Assembly: GCA_020722565.1 (NCBI GenBank)
Contig: DYKO01000008.1
Location: 83,967-147,966 of the forward strand
Reading direction: 5' to 3'
Length of the DNA: 64,000 nt
Source: Rikenella microfusus
Lineage (GTDB): Bacteria > Bacteroidota > Bacteroidia > Bacteroidales > Tenuifilaceae
Shown: piece after piece, positions 8,101 to 15,190 of the stretch
Layout: the number at the start of each line of letters is the position of its first letter
How positions within the stretch are numbered: the first letter of the stretch is position 1
Position numbers and translations under genes: made by a program
Notes under the pieces: generated by a model
Told to the model about the DNA's origin: nothing
What the model saw: the letters and a program-made list of their open reading frames with translations, nothing else
Database searches by the model: none

Positions 8101-8380
8101 TAGAAGTTGGGGAGGCGTTGTTGGCATTTCGGGTTCGTTACCTTTTGTTGATGGTGGTGATTTGCGTAAACCTGAATTTGCAAGTTATAGCTCCGATGAA
8201 AGCAGCTGGATTATTGAGGGGCATGGCGTTGATCCTGATATTGAAATCGACAATGATCCCTATCGTGAGTACATGGGACAAGATGACCAGCTGAATAAGG
8301 CAATTGAGCAGATTAAAATAATGCTTAAGGATTACAAGCCCTTACCTGAAATACCTCAAGCACCAGATAAATCTAAGTAA
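5102..8380 (+). CDS. Tricorn-type S41 family serine protease
   Basis: Large exported peptidase related to archaeal tricorn protease. After a signal peptide it has WD40-like/PD40 beta-propeller repeats (many SPDGK motifs) over roughly the first 600 residues. A Lys/Glu/Ser-rich linker, a tricorn C1 domain, a PDZ domain (near the GDFILAVDG motif) and the S41 catalytic domain follow. GHAYV in C1 matches the tricorn Ser-His pair region, and SASDGD carries the likely nucleophile Ser. I start at Met 5102 because it begins a typical signal peptide (MIRKLIFAMVFS). The frame is open back to an ATG at 5015, which would add 29 residues before the signal. It probably trims peptides in the periplasm. A 19-bp terminator follows. 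Confidence 0.9.
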   Translation: MIRKLIFAMVFSVTTFALSKAEEARLMRFPTVNGKQVVFTYAGDLYTIPLSGGIARKLTSHVGYEMFARFSPDGKNIAFTGQYDGNTEVFTIPAGGGIPKRLTHTATLNRDDVADRMGPNNIVMTWTPDGKKIVYRSRKQSFNSFVGGLFMVPAEGGLSEEIPLSGGGFCSFSTDGKKLAFNRVFREFRTWKYYKGGMADDIWIFDFDTKAITNITNHVAQDIIPMWIGDEIFFLSDRDRTMNLFVYNTKTKQIEKVTNFTDYDIKFPSFDENTVVFEKGGYLYAFDVKSRITSKINVTIADDQNYARSAMVDASKRINRIDLSPNGERVVFSARGDIFTLPAEKGITLNLTESSDAHDREATWSPDGKWIAFLSDKSGEYEIYIRPHDGSSPATAVTSGINNYIFSIKWSPDSKKILFSDRLGRLHYVDVTTQTVTLVAKGEYGLINSYNWSPDSKWITYTAIDANRFSVIYIYNIDSKTVIPVTSNWFSSYSPVFSNNGKYLLYVSDRDFNPTYSNIEWNYAYTDMSKIYLILLSKDTPSPFAPENNDVRAETAKLDKPQEKESKKSEDKTDSKSKPEVQPIKIDFDGIELRTVALPGKAGYYYNIYCINDKVYYSYSSSSDHQSTTYVYDLKKQKETELDKGIRFVISANGKKMLASKNRTFAVIDLPTGKINMEKTIDLRNMKVWVDYQKEWKQIFDESWRQMRDFFYVENMHGVDWNAIHKKYSILVPYAKHRNDLTYIIGEMIGELNIGHAYVSSGDRPEPERIKTGLLGAKISKHSSGYFQVNKILDGANWSNEFRSPLKDVGVNVHEGDFILAVDGKDLKDIPDIYTALIDKANKTVELTVNSQPQLNGSRKVLLVPIADESSLYYYNWVQNNIRKVNEATNGEVGYIHIPDMGVEGLNEFVKHFYPQLTKKALIIDDRGNGGGNVSPMILERLNRIVYRMTMRRGINHPSTIPAQTHYGPKVVLIDRYSASDGDLFPYGFKKLGLGPVIGVRSWGGVVGISGSLPFVDGGDLRKPEFASYSSDESSWIIEGHGVDPDIEIDNDPYREYMGQDDQLNKAIEQIKIMLKDYKPLPEIPQAPDKSK

Positions 8381-8382
8381 TT

Positions 8383-8424
8383 GTAAAAGAAAAACGGGTT
8401 GTGTTCAACCCGTTTTTCTTTTAC
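8383..8424. terminator. Bidirectional intrinsic terminator
   Basis: A perfect 19-bp stem (8383-8401 with 8406-8424) has a TGTT loop and A/T-rich outer arms, so it can work in both directions between the tricorn gene and the leftward gene at 8421-8600. Its right arm contains the stop codon of that leftward gene. Confidence 0.9.
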
Positions 8425-8600
8425 CTTTTAACATTGTAGAAACAACGTTTTGGTGATTCGATTTTACCCTCAGCCACCAGTTTTTTTATGACCTTATCTG
8501 CCTCTTTTTTATCAATACCGGAGGCTTCGGCTATTTCACCGGCTTTCATTGGTTTACCAGCCAATTTAAGAGTTTCAATTACTTTATCATTAGCATCCAT
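8421..8600 (-). CDS. Small winged helix-turn-helix protein (59 aa)
   Basis: A 59-codon frame starts at ATG 8600 and stops at TAA 8423-8421. The translation begins MDANDKVIETLKLAGKPMKA and continues as a compact winged-helix domain: helix, a GEIAEASGID helix-turn-helix with KKEADKVIKKL as recognition helix, then a short wing ending ESPKRCFYNV. Small stand-alone proteins of this pattern are common in Bacteroidota, and the Lys/Arg content fits nucleic-acid binding, but no target is known to me. It lies 25 bases downstream of xerD on the same strand and may share its transcript. The stop lies inside the terminator stem. Confidence 0.8.
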   Translation of the reverse strand: MDANDKVIETLKLAGKPMKAGEIAEASGIDKKEADKVIKKLVAEGKIESPKRCFYNVKR

Positions 8601-8625
8601 AGCTATAGTTTATTAGGTTAAACAT

Positions 8626-9519
8626 CTACTTATGAGGATGAAACATCATAATAGTTTCTTTCAAGAATTGGCTATCGAGGTGAGTGTAAATTTCAGTTGT
8701 TTGGATTGATTCATGCCCAAGCATTTCCTGAACTGCTCTTAAATCTGCCCCCCCCTCAATTAAATGCGTAGCAAATGAGTGTCGTAGAGTATGAGGGCTT
8801 ATGTTTTTTTTTATACCAGCCAATTGGGCATATTTCTTTATGAGGGTAAAAACCATTTCGCGCGTTAACTTTTTCCCCCACCTATTAAGAAATACAATAT
8901 TTCTAAAATTGGGATCAACTCTTAAGTTGCGGTTTCGCTGTTCAAGGTATAGATTGATAGTTTCAATTGCCGTTCGACCAATAGGAACCAACCGTTCCTT
9001 ATCGCCCTTACCTATCACCCTAATGAATCCATCTTTAAAAAATAAATCAGTGATGCGCAGCGAAGTCAATTCAGAAACCCGTAATCCACAGCTGTAAAGT
9101 GTTTCGATTATAGCCTTATTCCTATGGCCATCGGGTTTGCTTAGGTCTATTGCAGCCTCCATGGCATCAATCTCGGAAACGGTTAAAACCTCAGGTAAAT
9201 TTCGTCCAATCCTGGGCGAGTCAATCATCTCGGTTGGGTTATTGTCAATAACCTCTTCCAAAAGCAAATATTTAAAAAAACCTCGTACCCCCGATAAAAT
9301 TCGCGATTGCGAGCGTTTATTAAGTCCCATATCGTGCAGCTGAGCTAGGAACTCCTCAATATGATCACGAGCAACCGATTCAGGCTCAATACCTTTAGAT
9401 TCGGCAAACTGACGAAGTTTTTCCAAATCTGTTAAATAAGCTAATACAGAATTATCGGAAAGCGATTTTTCCAAAACTAAAAAATTCCTGTAATCCTCAA
9501 TTGTCTTAATCCAACGCAT
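8626..9519 (-). CDS. xerD: Site-specific tyrosine recombinase XerD
   Basis: A 297-residue tyrosine recombinase, the normal length for XerC/XerD. The N-terminal SAM-like DNA-binding domain (residues about 1-90) precedes the catalytic domain. The catalytic residues are visible: R147 in CGLRVSEL, K171 in GKGDKER, H243 and R246 in HTLRHSFATHL, H269 in LGHES and nucleophile Y278 in TEIYTHL. It resolves chromosome dimers at dif, working with the FtsK translocase, which is also in this window (18653-21100). Nothing nearby suggests an integrase of a mobile element. Confidence 0.93.
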   Translation of the reverse strand: MRWIKTIEDYRNFLVLEKSLSDNSVLAYLTDLEKLRQFAESKGIEPESVARDHIEEFLAQLHDMGLNKRSQSRILSGVRGFFKYLLLEEVIDNNPTEMIDSPRIGRNLPEVLTVSEIDAMEAAIDLSKPDGHRNKAIIETLYSCGLRVSELTSLRITDLFFKDGFIRVIGKGDKERLVPIGRTAIETINLYLEQRNRNLRVDPNFRNIVFLNRWGKKLTREMVFTLIKKYAQLAGIKKNISPHTLRHSFATHLIEGGADLRAVQEMLGHESIQTTEIYTHLDSQFLKETIMMFHPHK

Positions 9520-9612
9520 TTCTCAATTTAATACTGCCGCAAATTACCATTGTCTGCCAACATTTGCAATGTTTTAGGAAATGATTTTTTAACAATCAGC
9601 TCGAAAAATAAG

Positions 9613-9620
9613 TATTTTTG
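9613..9620 (+). promoter_or_regulatory. Likely -7 box for pyk
   Basis: TATTTTTG matches the Bacteroidota -7 consensus TAnnTTTG and lies 18 bases before the pyk ATG. No good -33 TTTG is found at the usual 17-19 bp distance; only a T-run at 9585-9590 is close. Confidence 0.45.
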
Positions 9621-9638
9621 CAAAAATTTTAATCAGTT

Positions 9639-11051
9639 ATGCTTAAGCGAACCAAAATTGTAGCCACTATTTCCGATAAACGTTGCGATGTAGATTTTAT
9701 AAGAGCCCTTTACCAGGCTGGAATTAACGTTGCACGTTTGAACACTGCTCATATGAGCCCCGAAACGGCAAAAAACGTAATTGCAAACATTCGGGAAGTT
9801 TCCGAAAGCATTGCAATTCTTATCGATACCAAAGGACCAGAGATTAGAACCTCGTCGAATGGCGAAGAGATTCCGGTTGAAGCCGGAATGCGTATCAATA
9901 TAGTTGGTAATCCGAATGGCGCTTCGGGCGGCAACACTGTTTACGTAAGCTATCTGAAGATTGCCAATGAAGTTCCTGTTGGAAACTCTATTTTGATAGA
10001 CGACGGGGAAATTGAACTCAAAGTAATTGATAAAAACGATACCACACTTTTCTGCGAGGTAGTAAACTGTGGCACCATCAAGTTAAGAAAAAGCGTGAAC
10101 CTCCCCAATGTTCACATTAGCTTACCCTCGTTAACTGAAAAAGATAGGGCATTTGTAAAATTTGCCATTGAAAATAACATCGATTTTATTGCCCATAGCT
10201 TTGTACGAAATAAGCACGATGTGCTTGAGATAAAAGAAATACTGGAACAGTACAAAAGCCCAATCAAAATCATTGCCAAGATTGAAAACCAGCAGGGGGT
10301 CGATAATATTGAAGAGATACTTGATCACGCCTATGGCATAATGGTAGCACGCGGCGACCTAGGGATTGAAATACCTGCCCAAAAACTACCAAACATACAA
10401 AGGCGTCTAGTCCGTAAGTGCATTGAAAGTAAAAAGCCAGTAATTATTGCTACACAAATGTTGCATACCATGATTGAACATCCGCGCCCCACACGAGCAG
10501 AGATTAGCGATATTGCAAATGCCATTTACGAACGTACCGATGCCATCATGTTAAGCGGCGAAACCGCTTACGGACAATACCCGCTTGAGGCCGTTCAGGT
10601 AATGACTAGCGTTGCCCGTGAGGTGGAAGAGGTTCAGGAATCAGAAATTTCACTTAACCTGGTTCGAGTTAATAACGAGGTTACCGCAACCCTCGCAAAA
10701 TCGGCTGTAAGAGCTTGCTCATCGCTCCCCATAAAAGCTATTATTGTTGATACACTTACTGGCCGAACCGGAAGGTATTTAGCCGCCTTTAGGGGTAGAA
10801 TTCCCATTTATGCCATTTGTTACAAGCAGCATGTAATGCGTGAACTTGCTCTTTCCTATGGGGTTGAGGCAGTTTACATGGAACCCCGCACCACACATGA
10901 CCATTTCCTTACCGATGCCATAAGCCTTATGCTGGAACACAGAAAAATTGCCTCAGAGGATATGGTACTGATAATTGGCGGAAGTTTTGGACCCAGCAAT
11001 GGCGCAACATTTATGGAAATCAGCAAGGTAAAGAATCTTATCAGAAAATAA
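9639..11051 (+). CDS. pyk: Pyruvate kinase
   Basis: A 470-residue enzyme converting phosphoenolpyruvate and ADP to pyruvate and ATP in glycolysis. It has the N-terminal KIVATISDK motif, the substrate loop with IDTKGPEIRTS, the active-site signature with catalytic Lys in IIAKIENQQGV, MVARGDLGIEIP, and the ATQMLHTMIEHPRPTRAE segment followed by DAIMLSGETA. The C-terminal allosteric domain is complete. The TPR gene at 11056 starts four bases after the stop, so the two are probably co-transcribed. Confidence 0.97.
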   Translation: MLKRTKIVATISDKRCDVDFIRALYQAGINVARLNTAHMSPETAKNVIANIREVSESIAILIDTKGPEIRTSSNGEEIPVEAGMRINIVGNPNGASGGNTVYVSYLKIANEVPVGNSILIDDGEIELKVIDKNDTTLFCEVVNCGTIKLRKSVNLPNVHISLPSLTEKDRAFVKFAIENNIDFIAHSFVRNKHDVLEIKEILEQYKSPIKIIAKIENQQGVDNIEEILDHAYGIMVARGDLGIEIPAQKLPNIQRRLVRKCIESKKPVIIATQMLHTMIEHPRPTRAEISDIANAIYERTDAIMLSGETAYGQYPLEAVQVMTSVAREVEEVQESEISLNLVRVNNEVTATLAKSAVRACSSLPIKAIIVDTLTGRTGRYLAAFRGRIPIYAICYKQHVMRELALSYGVEAVYMEPRTTHDHFLTDAISLMLEHRKIASEDMVLIIGGSFGPSNGATFMEISKVKNLIRK

Positions 11052-11055
11052 GGGA

Positions 11056-12285
11056 ATGTGTGGCTGGTTCTACAAACCTGTTCCCATTCTGTTCAGCCTA
11101 ACTCTATGGCTTCTGGGTTTCCCAACTTGGGCACAAAAATTACCCTACTGCTACTTCAAGGCACAAGCAGCCCTCTGGGAAAATGATATCGCAACGGCCC
11201 AGCAATGGACTGATTCCTGCGTTCAACTCATCAAACCTATACGCTATCAATATGCATTGCTTAAAGGTGAAACTTACTTAAAGGCTGGAGATCCCGACAA
11301 AGCCATTGACTTTTTCCTTAAAGCCGAAAGCTTTAGAAAAGGTATTGCTTCGTTCTGGCTGGCTAAATCGTACTGTATTAAAGGCGATACCCTTAGCTGC
11401 ATTAACTGGACTAGAAATAATCTTGAATCAGTTTATAAAGAACCTGAAAGTAAGTATCTTCTTGATAACGACTTTTCCGCTGCCTTCAAACATAAGCTAT
11501 GGGCCGAATTATGGAAAAAAGATTGGTACACACCCGTGGAAAAAGACATCCACTACGCCAATTACCTTATCAATGCCGGGCAGTTCGATGAAGCTATAGA
11601 GCTACTGGGCAAACGAATCAAGGGAGCAAAATCCCGGGCTACCCTTTTTGAACTCCGGGGCATGGCTCACTATGGCGAAAGGAACTACCAACTTGCACTA
11701 TACGATTTTGAAAAGGCCTATCGAAAGAGCAAAAGAAATCATTCCTACAATGCACTGCAGGCAAAATGCCTGCTCAAGTTAGAGCAAAATAAAAAGGCAC
11801 TAAAACAAATTGAAGCAGCTCTCCAGAAATCGGGTGGCCAGCCGCAATACCTATTAACCAAGGTGCAAATACTGATTCAATTGAAACTATGGAACGAAGC
11901 CTATAGTACCATAAAAACCTACCTCGATTTTTACCATCACGACCCCAATGCCAATTTGCTACTTATAGAATGTGCCTACGAAGCCGGTTACTATGCCGAT
12001 GCTCTGCTTGCCATTGCCAAGCAGCAAAAATTTACCCCAAACCAACCCGATATCTTGCTAACCAGGGGTAAAATTTACTTAAAAACCAGCCAGGCCCAAC
12101 AAGCTATTCAAGACTTTGATGCACTTATTCTTATGGATTATCATGTTGCTGAAGCATACTACCTAAAGGGTTTAGCGCATCTTCAACTTATGGAAAAGGA
12201 AGAAGCATGCCGATGCTTCTCAATTTCAGCATTAAAAAATTTCTTTAAAGCTCAGGAATTGCTTAATACTACATGTAAGCGCTAA
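11056..12285 (+). CDS. Exported TPR-repeat protein
   Basis: A 409-residue protein with a signal peptide (hydrophobic residues about 10-23, cleavage near TWA-QK) followed by helical tetratricopeptide-like repeats through most of its length, for example the YLLTKVQILIQLKLWNEAYS and ILLTRGKIYLKTSQAQQAIQ helices. TPR arrays hold protein partners; no catalytic motif is seen. It follows pyk almost without a gap, but the functional link is unclear and the pairing may be only transcriptional. Confidence 0.8.
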   Translation: MCGWFYKPVPILFSLTLWLLGFPTWAQKLPYCYFKAQAALWENDIATAQQWTDSCVQLIKPIRYQYALLKGETYLKAGDPDKAIDFFLKAESFRKGIASFWLAKSYCIKGDTLSCINWTRNNLESVYKEPESKYLLDNDFSAAFKHKLWAELWKKDWYTPVEKDIHYANYLINAGQFDEAIELLGKRIKGAKSRATLFELRGMAHYGERNYQLALYDFEKAYRKSKRNHSYNALQAKCLLKLEQNKKALKQIEAALQKSGGQPQYLLTKVQILIQLKLWNEAYSTIKTYLDFYHHDPNANLLLIECAYEAGYYADALLAIAKQQKFTPNQPDILLTRGKIYLKTSQAQQAIQDFDALILMDYHVAEAYYLKGLAHLQLMEKEEACRCFSISALKNFFKAQELLNTTCKR

Positions 12286-13166
12286 TGCACTTTAATCTAT
12301 TGACAAAAAACTCTTTATAACCTATACCTTCCCCCTAACTGTAGCATATGTTTATAAAGTTTTACCGGCATCTGCAACTAATTGGGTGACACACTTAACC
12401 TTTTTCTTGCTTTTGTTCCCTTCAAATTGATTTAGCCAAGCCATATATATTAACACATGACATCAATTTGAACGATAATCAACAACATTGTAAAACTTTT
12501 TTAATACAATCATTTAGGGCTATAACAAAATGTAATCAAATAAGTTACAATGCGGAACTTTATGTTTTGATCATTGAGGAATAAGTCCTAACGGTATAGG
12601 CATAGCCAATGGTTCTTCCCCAAATGCGTTTAAATAATTTTTTTGTCAGATTTAAGATTGCATTATGGGTAGCTCAGCGTCTTTAATAACCTTACACTTT
12701 AAGACACTTACACAGCCAATTTTTTAGTCAACCTAATCCAACAAGCAATTGCAAACCGTATCATTTGAATATAAAAAATATTATCAATAAATCACTTAAA
12801 ATCAAATAAAACAATCACTTTAATTTTAATATTGGTGGCCTATCGGAAGAGGGAAACGATTATATTACTTATTCGCCACTTTAGATACTTAGAATTTCAT
12901 AGCAATGCAACACCACTGGGCTTTAGCTCATGGGTTAAAATAATTTTTAAGAACTAAATTGATAGGCTTCACCCTCTCGCGTCGTTCCTAATGATTAGTT
13001 GGCTATTTTCGCACATTAAAATCTCAACAGAAAAAGTTGTACGATTGAATATTTAACACAAAATCAAACGTAAACTACTTCTTTGTAGGTGGTGGGAAAT
13101 AGGAGAAAGAAAAAAAATTTGGATCTATTCAAAAATGTGTTTATTATTGATTAAAAAAAGATAACC
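12286..13166. other. 881-bp gene-free region
   Basis: Strongly AT-rich, with no reading frame of 60 codons or more and no family I recognise on either strand. It contains an 11-bp inverted repeat pair (12421-12472) and, around 12907-12935, an imperfect palindrome with GGGCTTTAGCTC. Palindromes of that style occur at ends of IS200/IS605-type elements and their remnants, but no transposase is present. The interval may hold decayed sequence or an unrecognised RNA. Confidence 0.4.
12421..12472. repeat. Inverted repeat pair, 11 bp arms
   Basis: TTCAAATTGAT (12421-12431) and its exact complement ATCAATTTGAA (12462-12472) flank 30 bases of AT-rich sequence. It is not followed by a T-run, so a terminator is unlikely. 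Confidence 0.4.
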
Positions 13167-13724
13167 ATGGAAATTAAAGGTTCAGCTGTAAAAGCAACAC
13201 CTGACTTTGTCAAGGCAAATTATATTGGCAGGTATAGCGAATGGTTAAAGTCCCTTCCACCAACATCGCGCGAAATTCTAGAAAAACCTATTTATGCAAC
13301 CACCTGGTACCCCTTAATGGAATCAGTAATTATCCCCACTCAAAAGGTTGCCGACCTGTTTTACAATGGCGAACATACAAAAGCAGCCCGGGAGATCGGC
13401 CGTTTTAGTTCCGATATTGCGTTAAAAGGCATTTACAAAATTTTTGTTAGAATAAGTTCTCCCCAATTTGTCCTGAGTAGAGCTTCTAGCATTTTTTCCA
13501 CCTACTATCAACCAGCCGATATTAAGGTAATTGAAAGTGCAGATAAAAAAGCCGTTTTACTCCTCGATAAGTTCCATCCCGATGAAAAACTTATCATGGA
13601 ACGAATAGCAGGCTGGATTGAGCACACACTTGAAATAACCCTAAAATCTCCCTTAACTGTCGAAGTTGAAAATATAGTAAAGGGTAATGCGCTTTCAGCA
13701 AAAATAACTGCCATTTGGCAATAG
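13167..13724 (+). CDS. Conserved-looking protein of unknown function (185 aa)
   Basis: A soluble 185-residue protein with no signal peptide, membrane segment or cysteine. The N-terminal half is helical, with SLPPTSREILEKPIYATTWY and NGEHTKAAREIGRF. The C-terminal half alternates beta strands ending in SAKITAIWQ. The organisation, helical followed by an alpha/beta sensor-like fold, recalls small-molecule or heme-NO-binding-like domains, but no diagnostic motif is present and I do not assign a function. It stands alone upstream of the NlpC/P60 gene, 57 bases away, with a weak stem at 13727-13744 between them. Confidence 0.75.
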   Translation: MEIKGSAVKATPDFVKANYIGRYSEWLKSLPPTSREILEKPIYATTWYPLMESVIIPTQKVADLFYNGEHTKAAREIGRFSSDIALKGIYKIFVRISSPQFVLSRASSIFSTYYQPADIKVIESADKKAVLLLDKFHPDEKLIMERIAGWIEHTLEITLKSPLTVEVENIVKGNALSAKITAIWQ

Positions 13725-13781
13725 GCAGTTTTAACTGCTTCCCATTTTAGCATTTTTATTATTTTTACAACAAAAAAAGCA

Positions 13782-14558
13782 ATGCTCGGAATTGCTGCAA
13801 AGAGTTTAGCTGCTGTTCGAAGCGAACCCAACGAACGAGCAGAACTTATAAACCAATTGCTCTTTGGAGAGCAGGTTCAAATTATCGAAGAACTTAAGCA
13901 ATGGTACAAGATAGAAAGTATTGCCGACAGCTACACCGGTTGGGTGGATTCCCGACTAATTGAAACAATCCCTGAAGAAAAAGAGGTCAACATTTTCAAA
14001 CAAGCCATTACTGTTTCCGAGCTGAGCTTTACCGCCATCAACAAGGCTAACCACACCCGCTACCATCTTTGCCCAGGGTCGCTACTTTACAACTTCAATG
14101 GGAAATCCTTTTGGCTAAACAAAACTGAATTTGAGGTTGAAACTCATCCCTTAGACCATCACACAGTTACACCTGCAGAAAAACTACTACACTGCGCTAA
14201 TAGCTTTATTAACAGCCCTTACCTATGGGGCGGGAAATCGCCCTATGGAGTGGACTGCTCAGGATTAGTTCAGGTTTGCTACAGAGTAATAGGAATTAAC
14301 CTTCCGCGTGATGCCTGGCAGCAGGCAATAATTGGTCAAACCATCGAGTTTGTTAATCAGGTTTGCCCTGGCGATTTGGCATTCTTTGACAACAAGGAAA
14401 ATTCAATAATTCATGTGGGAGTGTTGATTGACAACAGCACCATTATCCATAGCTCCGGCTATGTAAGAATCGATAGGTTCGATCATCAAGGTATTTTTAA
14501 TGTCGATAACGGAATCTATACCCATCGTTTAAGAATAATTAAAAGGGTTATAGAGTAA
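13782..14558 (+). CDS. NlpC/P60 (C40) cell-wall peptidase with SH3 domain
   Basis: A 258-residue protein. Bacterial SH3-type domains occupy about residues 1-120 and a C40 papain-like domain about 130-258. The catalytic Cys is C159 in VDCSGLV and the His is H211 in IIHVGVL, with H223 following. No signal peptide is seen, and the SH3-NlpC order resembles cytoplasmic YkfC-type gamma-D-glutamyl peptidases that recycle murein peptides. That role is an inference; cleavage of D-Glu-linked wall peptides is the family activity. Confidence 0.88.
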   Translation: MLGIAAKSLAAVRSEPNERAELINQLLFGEQVQIIEELKQWYKIESIADSYTGWVDSRLIETIPEEKEVNIFKQAITVSELSFTAINKANHTRYHLCPGSLLYNFNGKSFWLNKTEFEVETHPLDHHTVTPAEKLLHCANSFINSPYLWGGKSPYGVDCSGLVQVCYRVIGINLPRDAWQQAIIGQTIEFVNQVCPGDLAFFDNKENSIIHVGVLIDNSTIIHSSGYVRIDRFDHQGIFNVDNGIYTHRLRIIKRVIE

Positions 14559-14625
14559 GAACTTTTTTCATAAATTTGACTTTACTCGATTTAGTAGTTA
14601 ATTTTATTGTCAAATAATATATGCC

Positions 14626-14745
14626 ATGCTTAAGCACCAAATCCTCATAACCTTTGCCATTATAATTTTTGCACTGTGGATAGCCGTGACCATTCGAGAC
14701 CGAAGGCGCTCAAAAGATGATAACGAAGAAAACCCCAATGAATAG
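14626..14745 (+). CDS. Possible 39-aa single-pass membrane protein
   Basis: Frame from ATG 14626 to TAG 14743-14745. It encodes one hydrophobic segment (ILITFAIIIFALWIAV) followed by a charged tail rich in Arg, Asp and Glu, the layout of small membrane subunits or assembly proteins. The stop lies immediately before the most likely Nudix start at 14747, which suggests translational coupling. Evidence is only the composition and position; it could be chance. Confidence 0.4.
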   Translation: MLKHQILITFAIIIFALWIAVTIRDRRRSKDDNEENPNE

Positions 14746-14746
14746 C

Positions 14747-15190
14747 ATGTTTACCTATAAATACCCCCGAATGCTTGTTACGGTTGATGCCGTAGTTTTT
14801 TTAGTAGACAACAACAATGCAGCAACGCATGTTTTGCTTATAAAAAGGGGCAACGAGCCTTTTAAAGGGCATTACGCTATTCCTGGAGGTTTCCCTGAAA
14901 TGAACGAGTTGCTTGTTAATGCAGCAGCAAGAGAACTCTTCGAAGAAACTGGAATTAAGGGCATAGAACTACAACAAATAGGTGCCTTCGACGGCCCCAA
15001 GCGCGATCCCCGCGATCGAAATATTTCCATTGCATTCTGGGGTAGAACCAATCAAACTAAATTACAACCCATTGCCCGCGATGATGCAGCCCACGCACAG
15101 TGGTTTCCCCTTAACCAGTTACCCTCACTGGCATTTGACCATGATAAAATAGTTAAGGCGGCACTGAGCCGCCTTGAAGGTAAGTTATAG
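14747..15190 (+). CDS. Nudix hydrolase
   Basis: Nudix-fold hydrolase that cleaves nucleoside-diphosphate-linked substrates with Mg2+. The Nudix box is complete: G, five residues, E, seven residues, then RELFEETGI. The N-terminal FTYKYPRM and the late DDAAHAQWFPLNQLPSLAFD segment resemble ADP-ribose or NADH pyrophosphatase-like Bacteroidota proteins, but the substrate cannot be read from sequence. I start at 14747 because related proteins begin at the YTYKYPR segment. In-frame ATGs at 14717 and 14738 would add up to ten residues and overlap the small frame upstream. The 3' end overlaps convergent cysN by 6 bases. Confidence 0.88.
   Translation: MFTYKYPRMLVTVDAVVFLVDNNNAATHVLLIKRGNEPFKGHYAIPGGFPEMNELLVNAAARELFEETGIKGIELQQIGAFDGPKRDPRDRNISIAFWGRTNQTKLQPIARDDAAHAQWFPLNQLPSLAFDHDKIVKAALSRLEGKL

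Noticed and set aside
8626-9519. Phage or ICE integrase
   Set aside because: Length and motifs are those of housekeeping XerD, and no other mobile genes or att-like repeats flank it.
12907-12935. IS200/IS605 element end
   Set aside because: Only one imperfect palindrome was seen, with no transposase and no second end, so it is mentioned only within the gene-free region.
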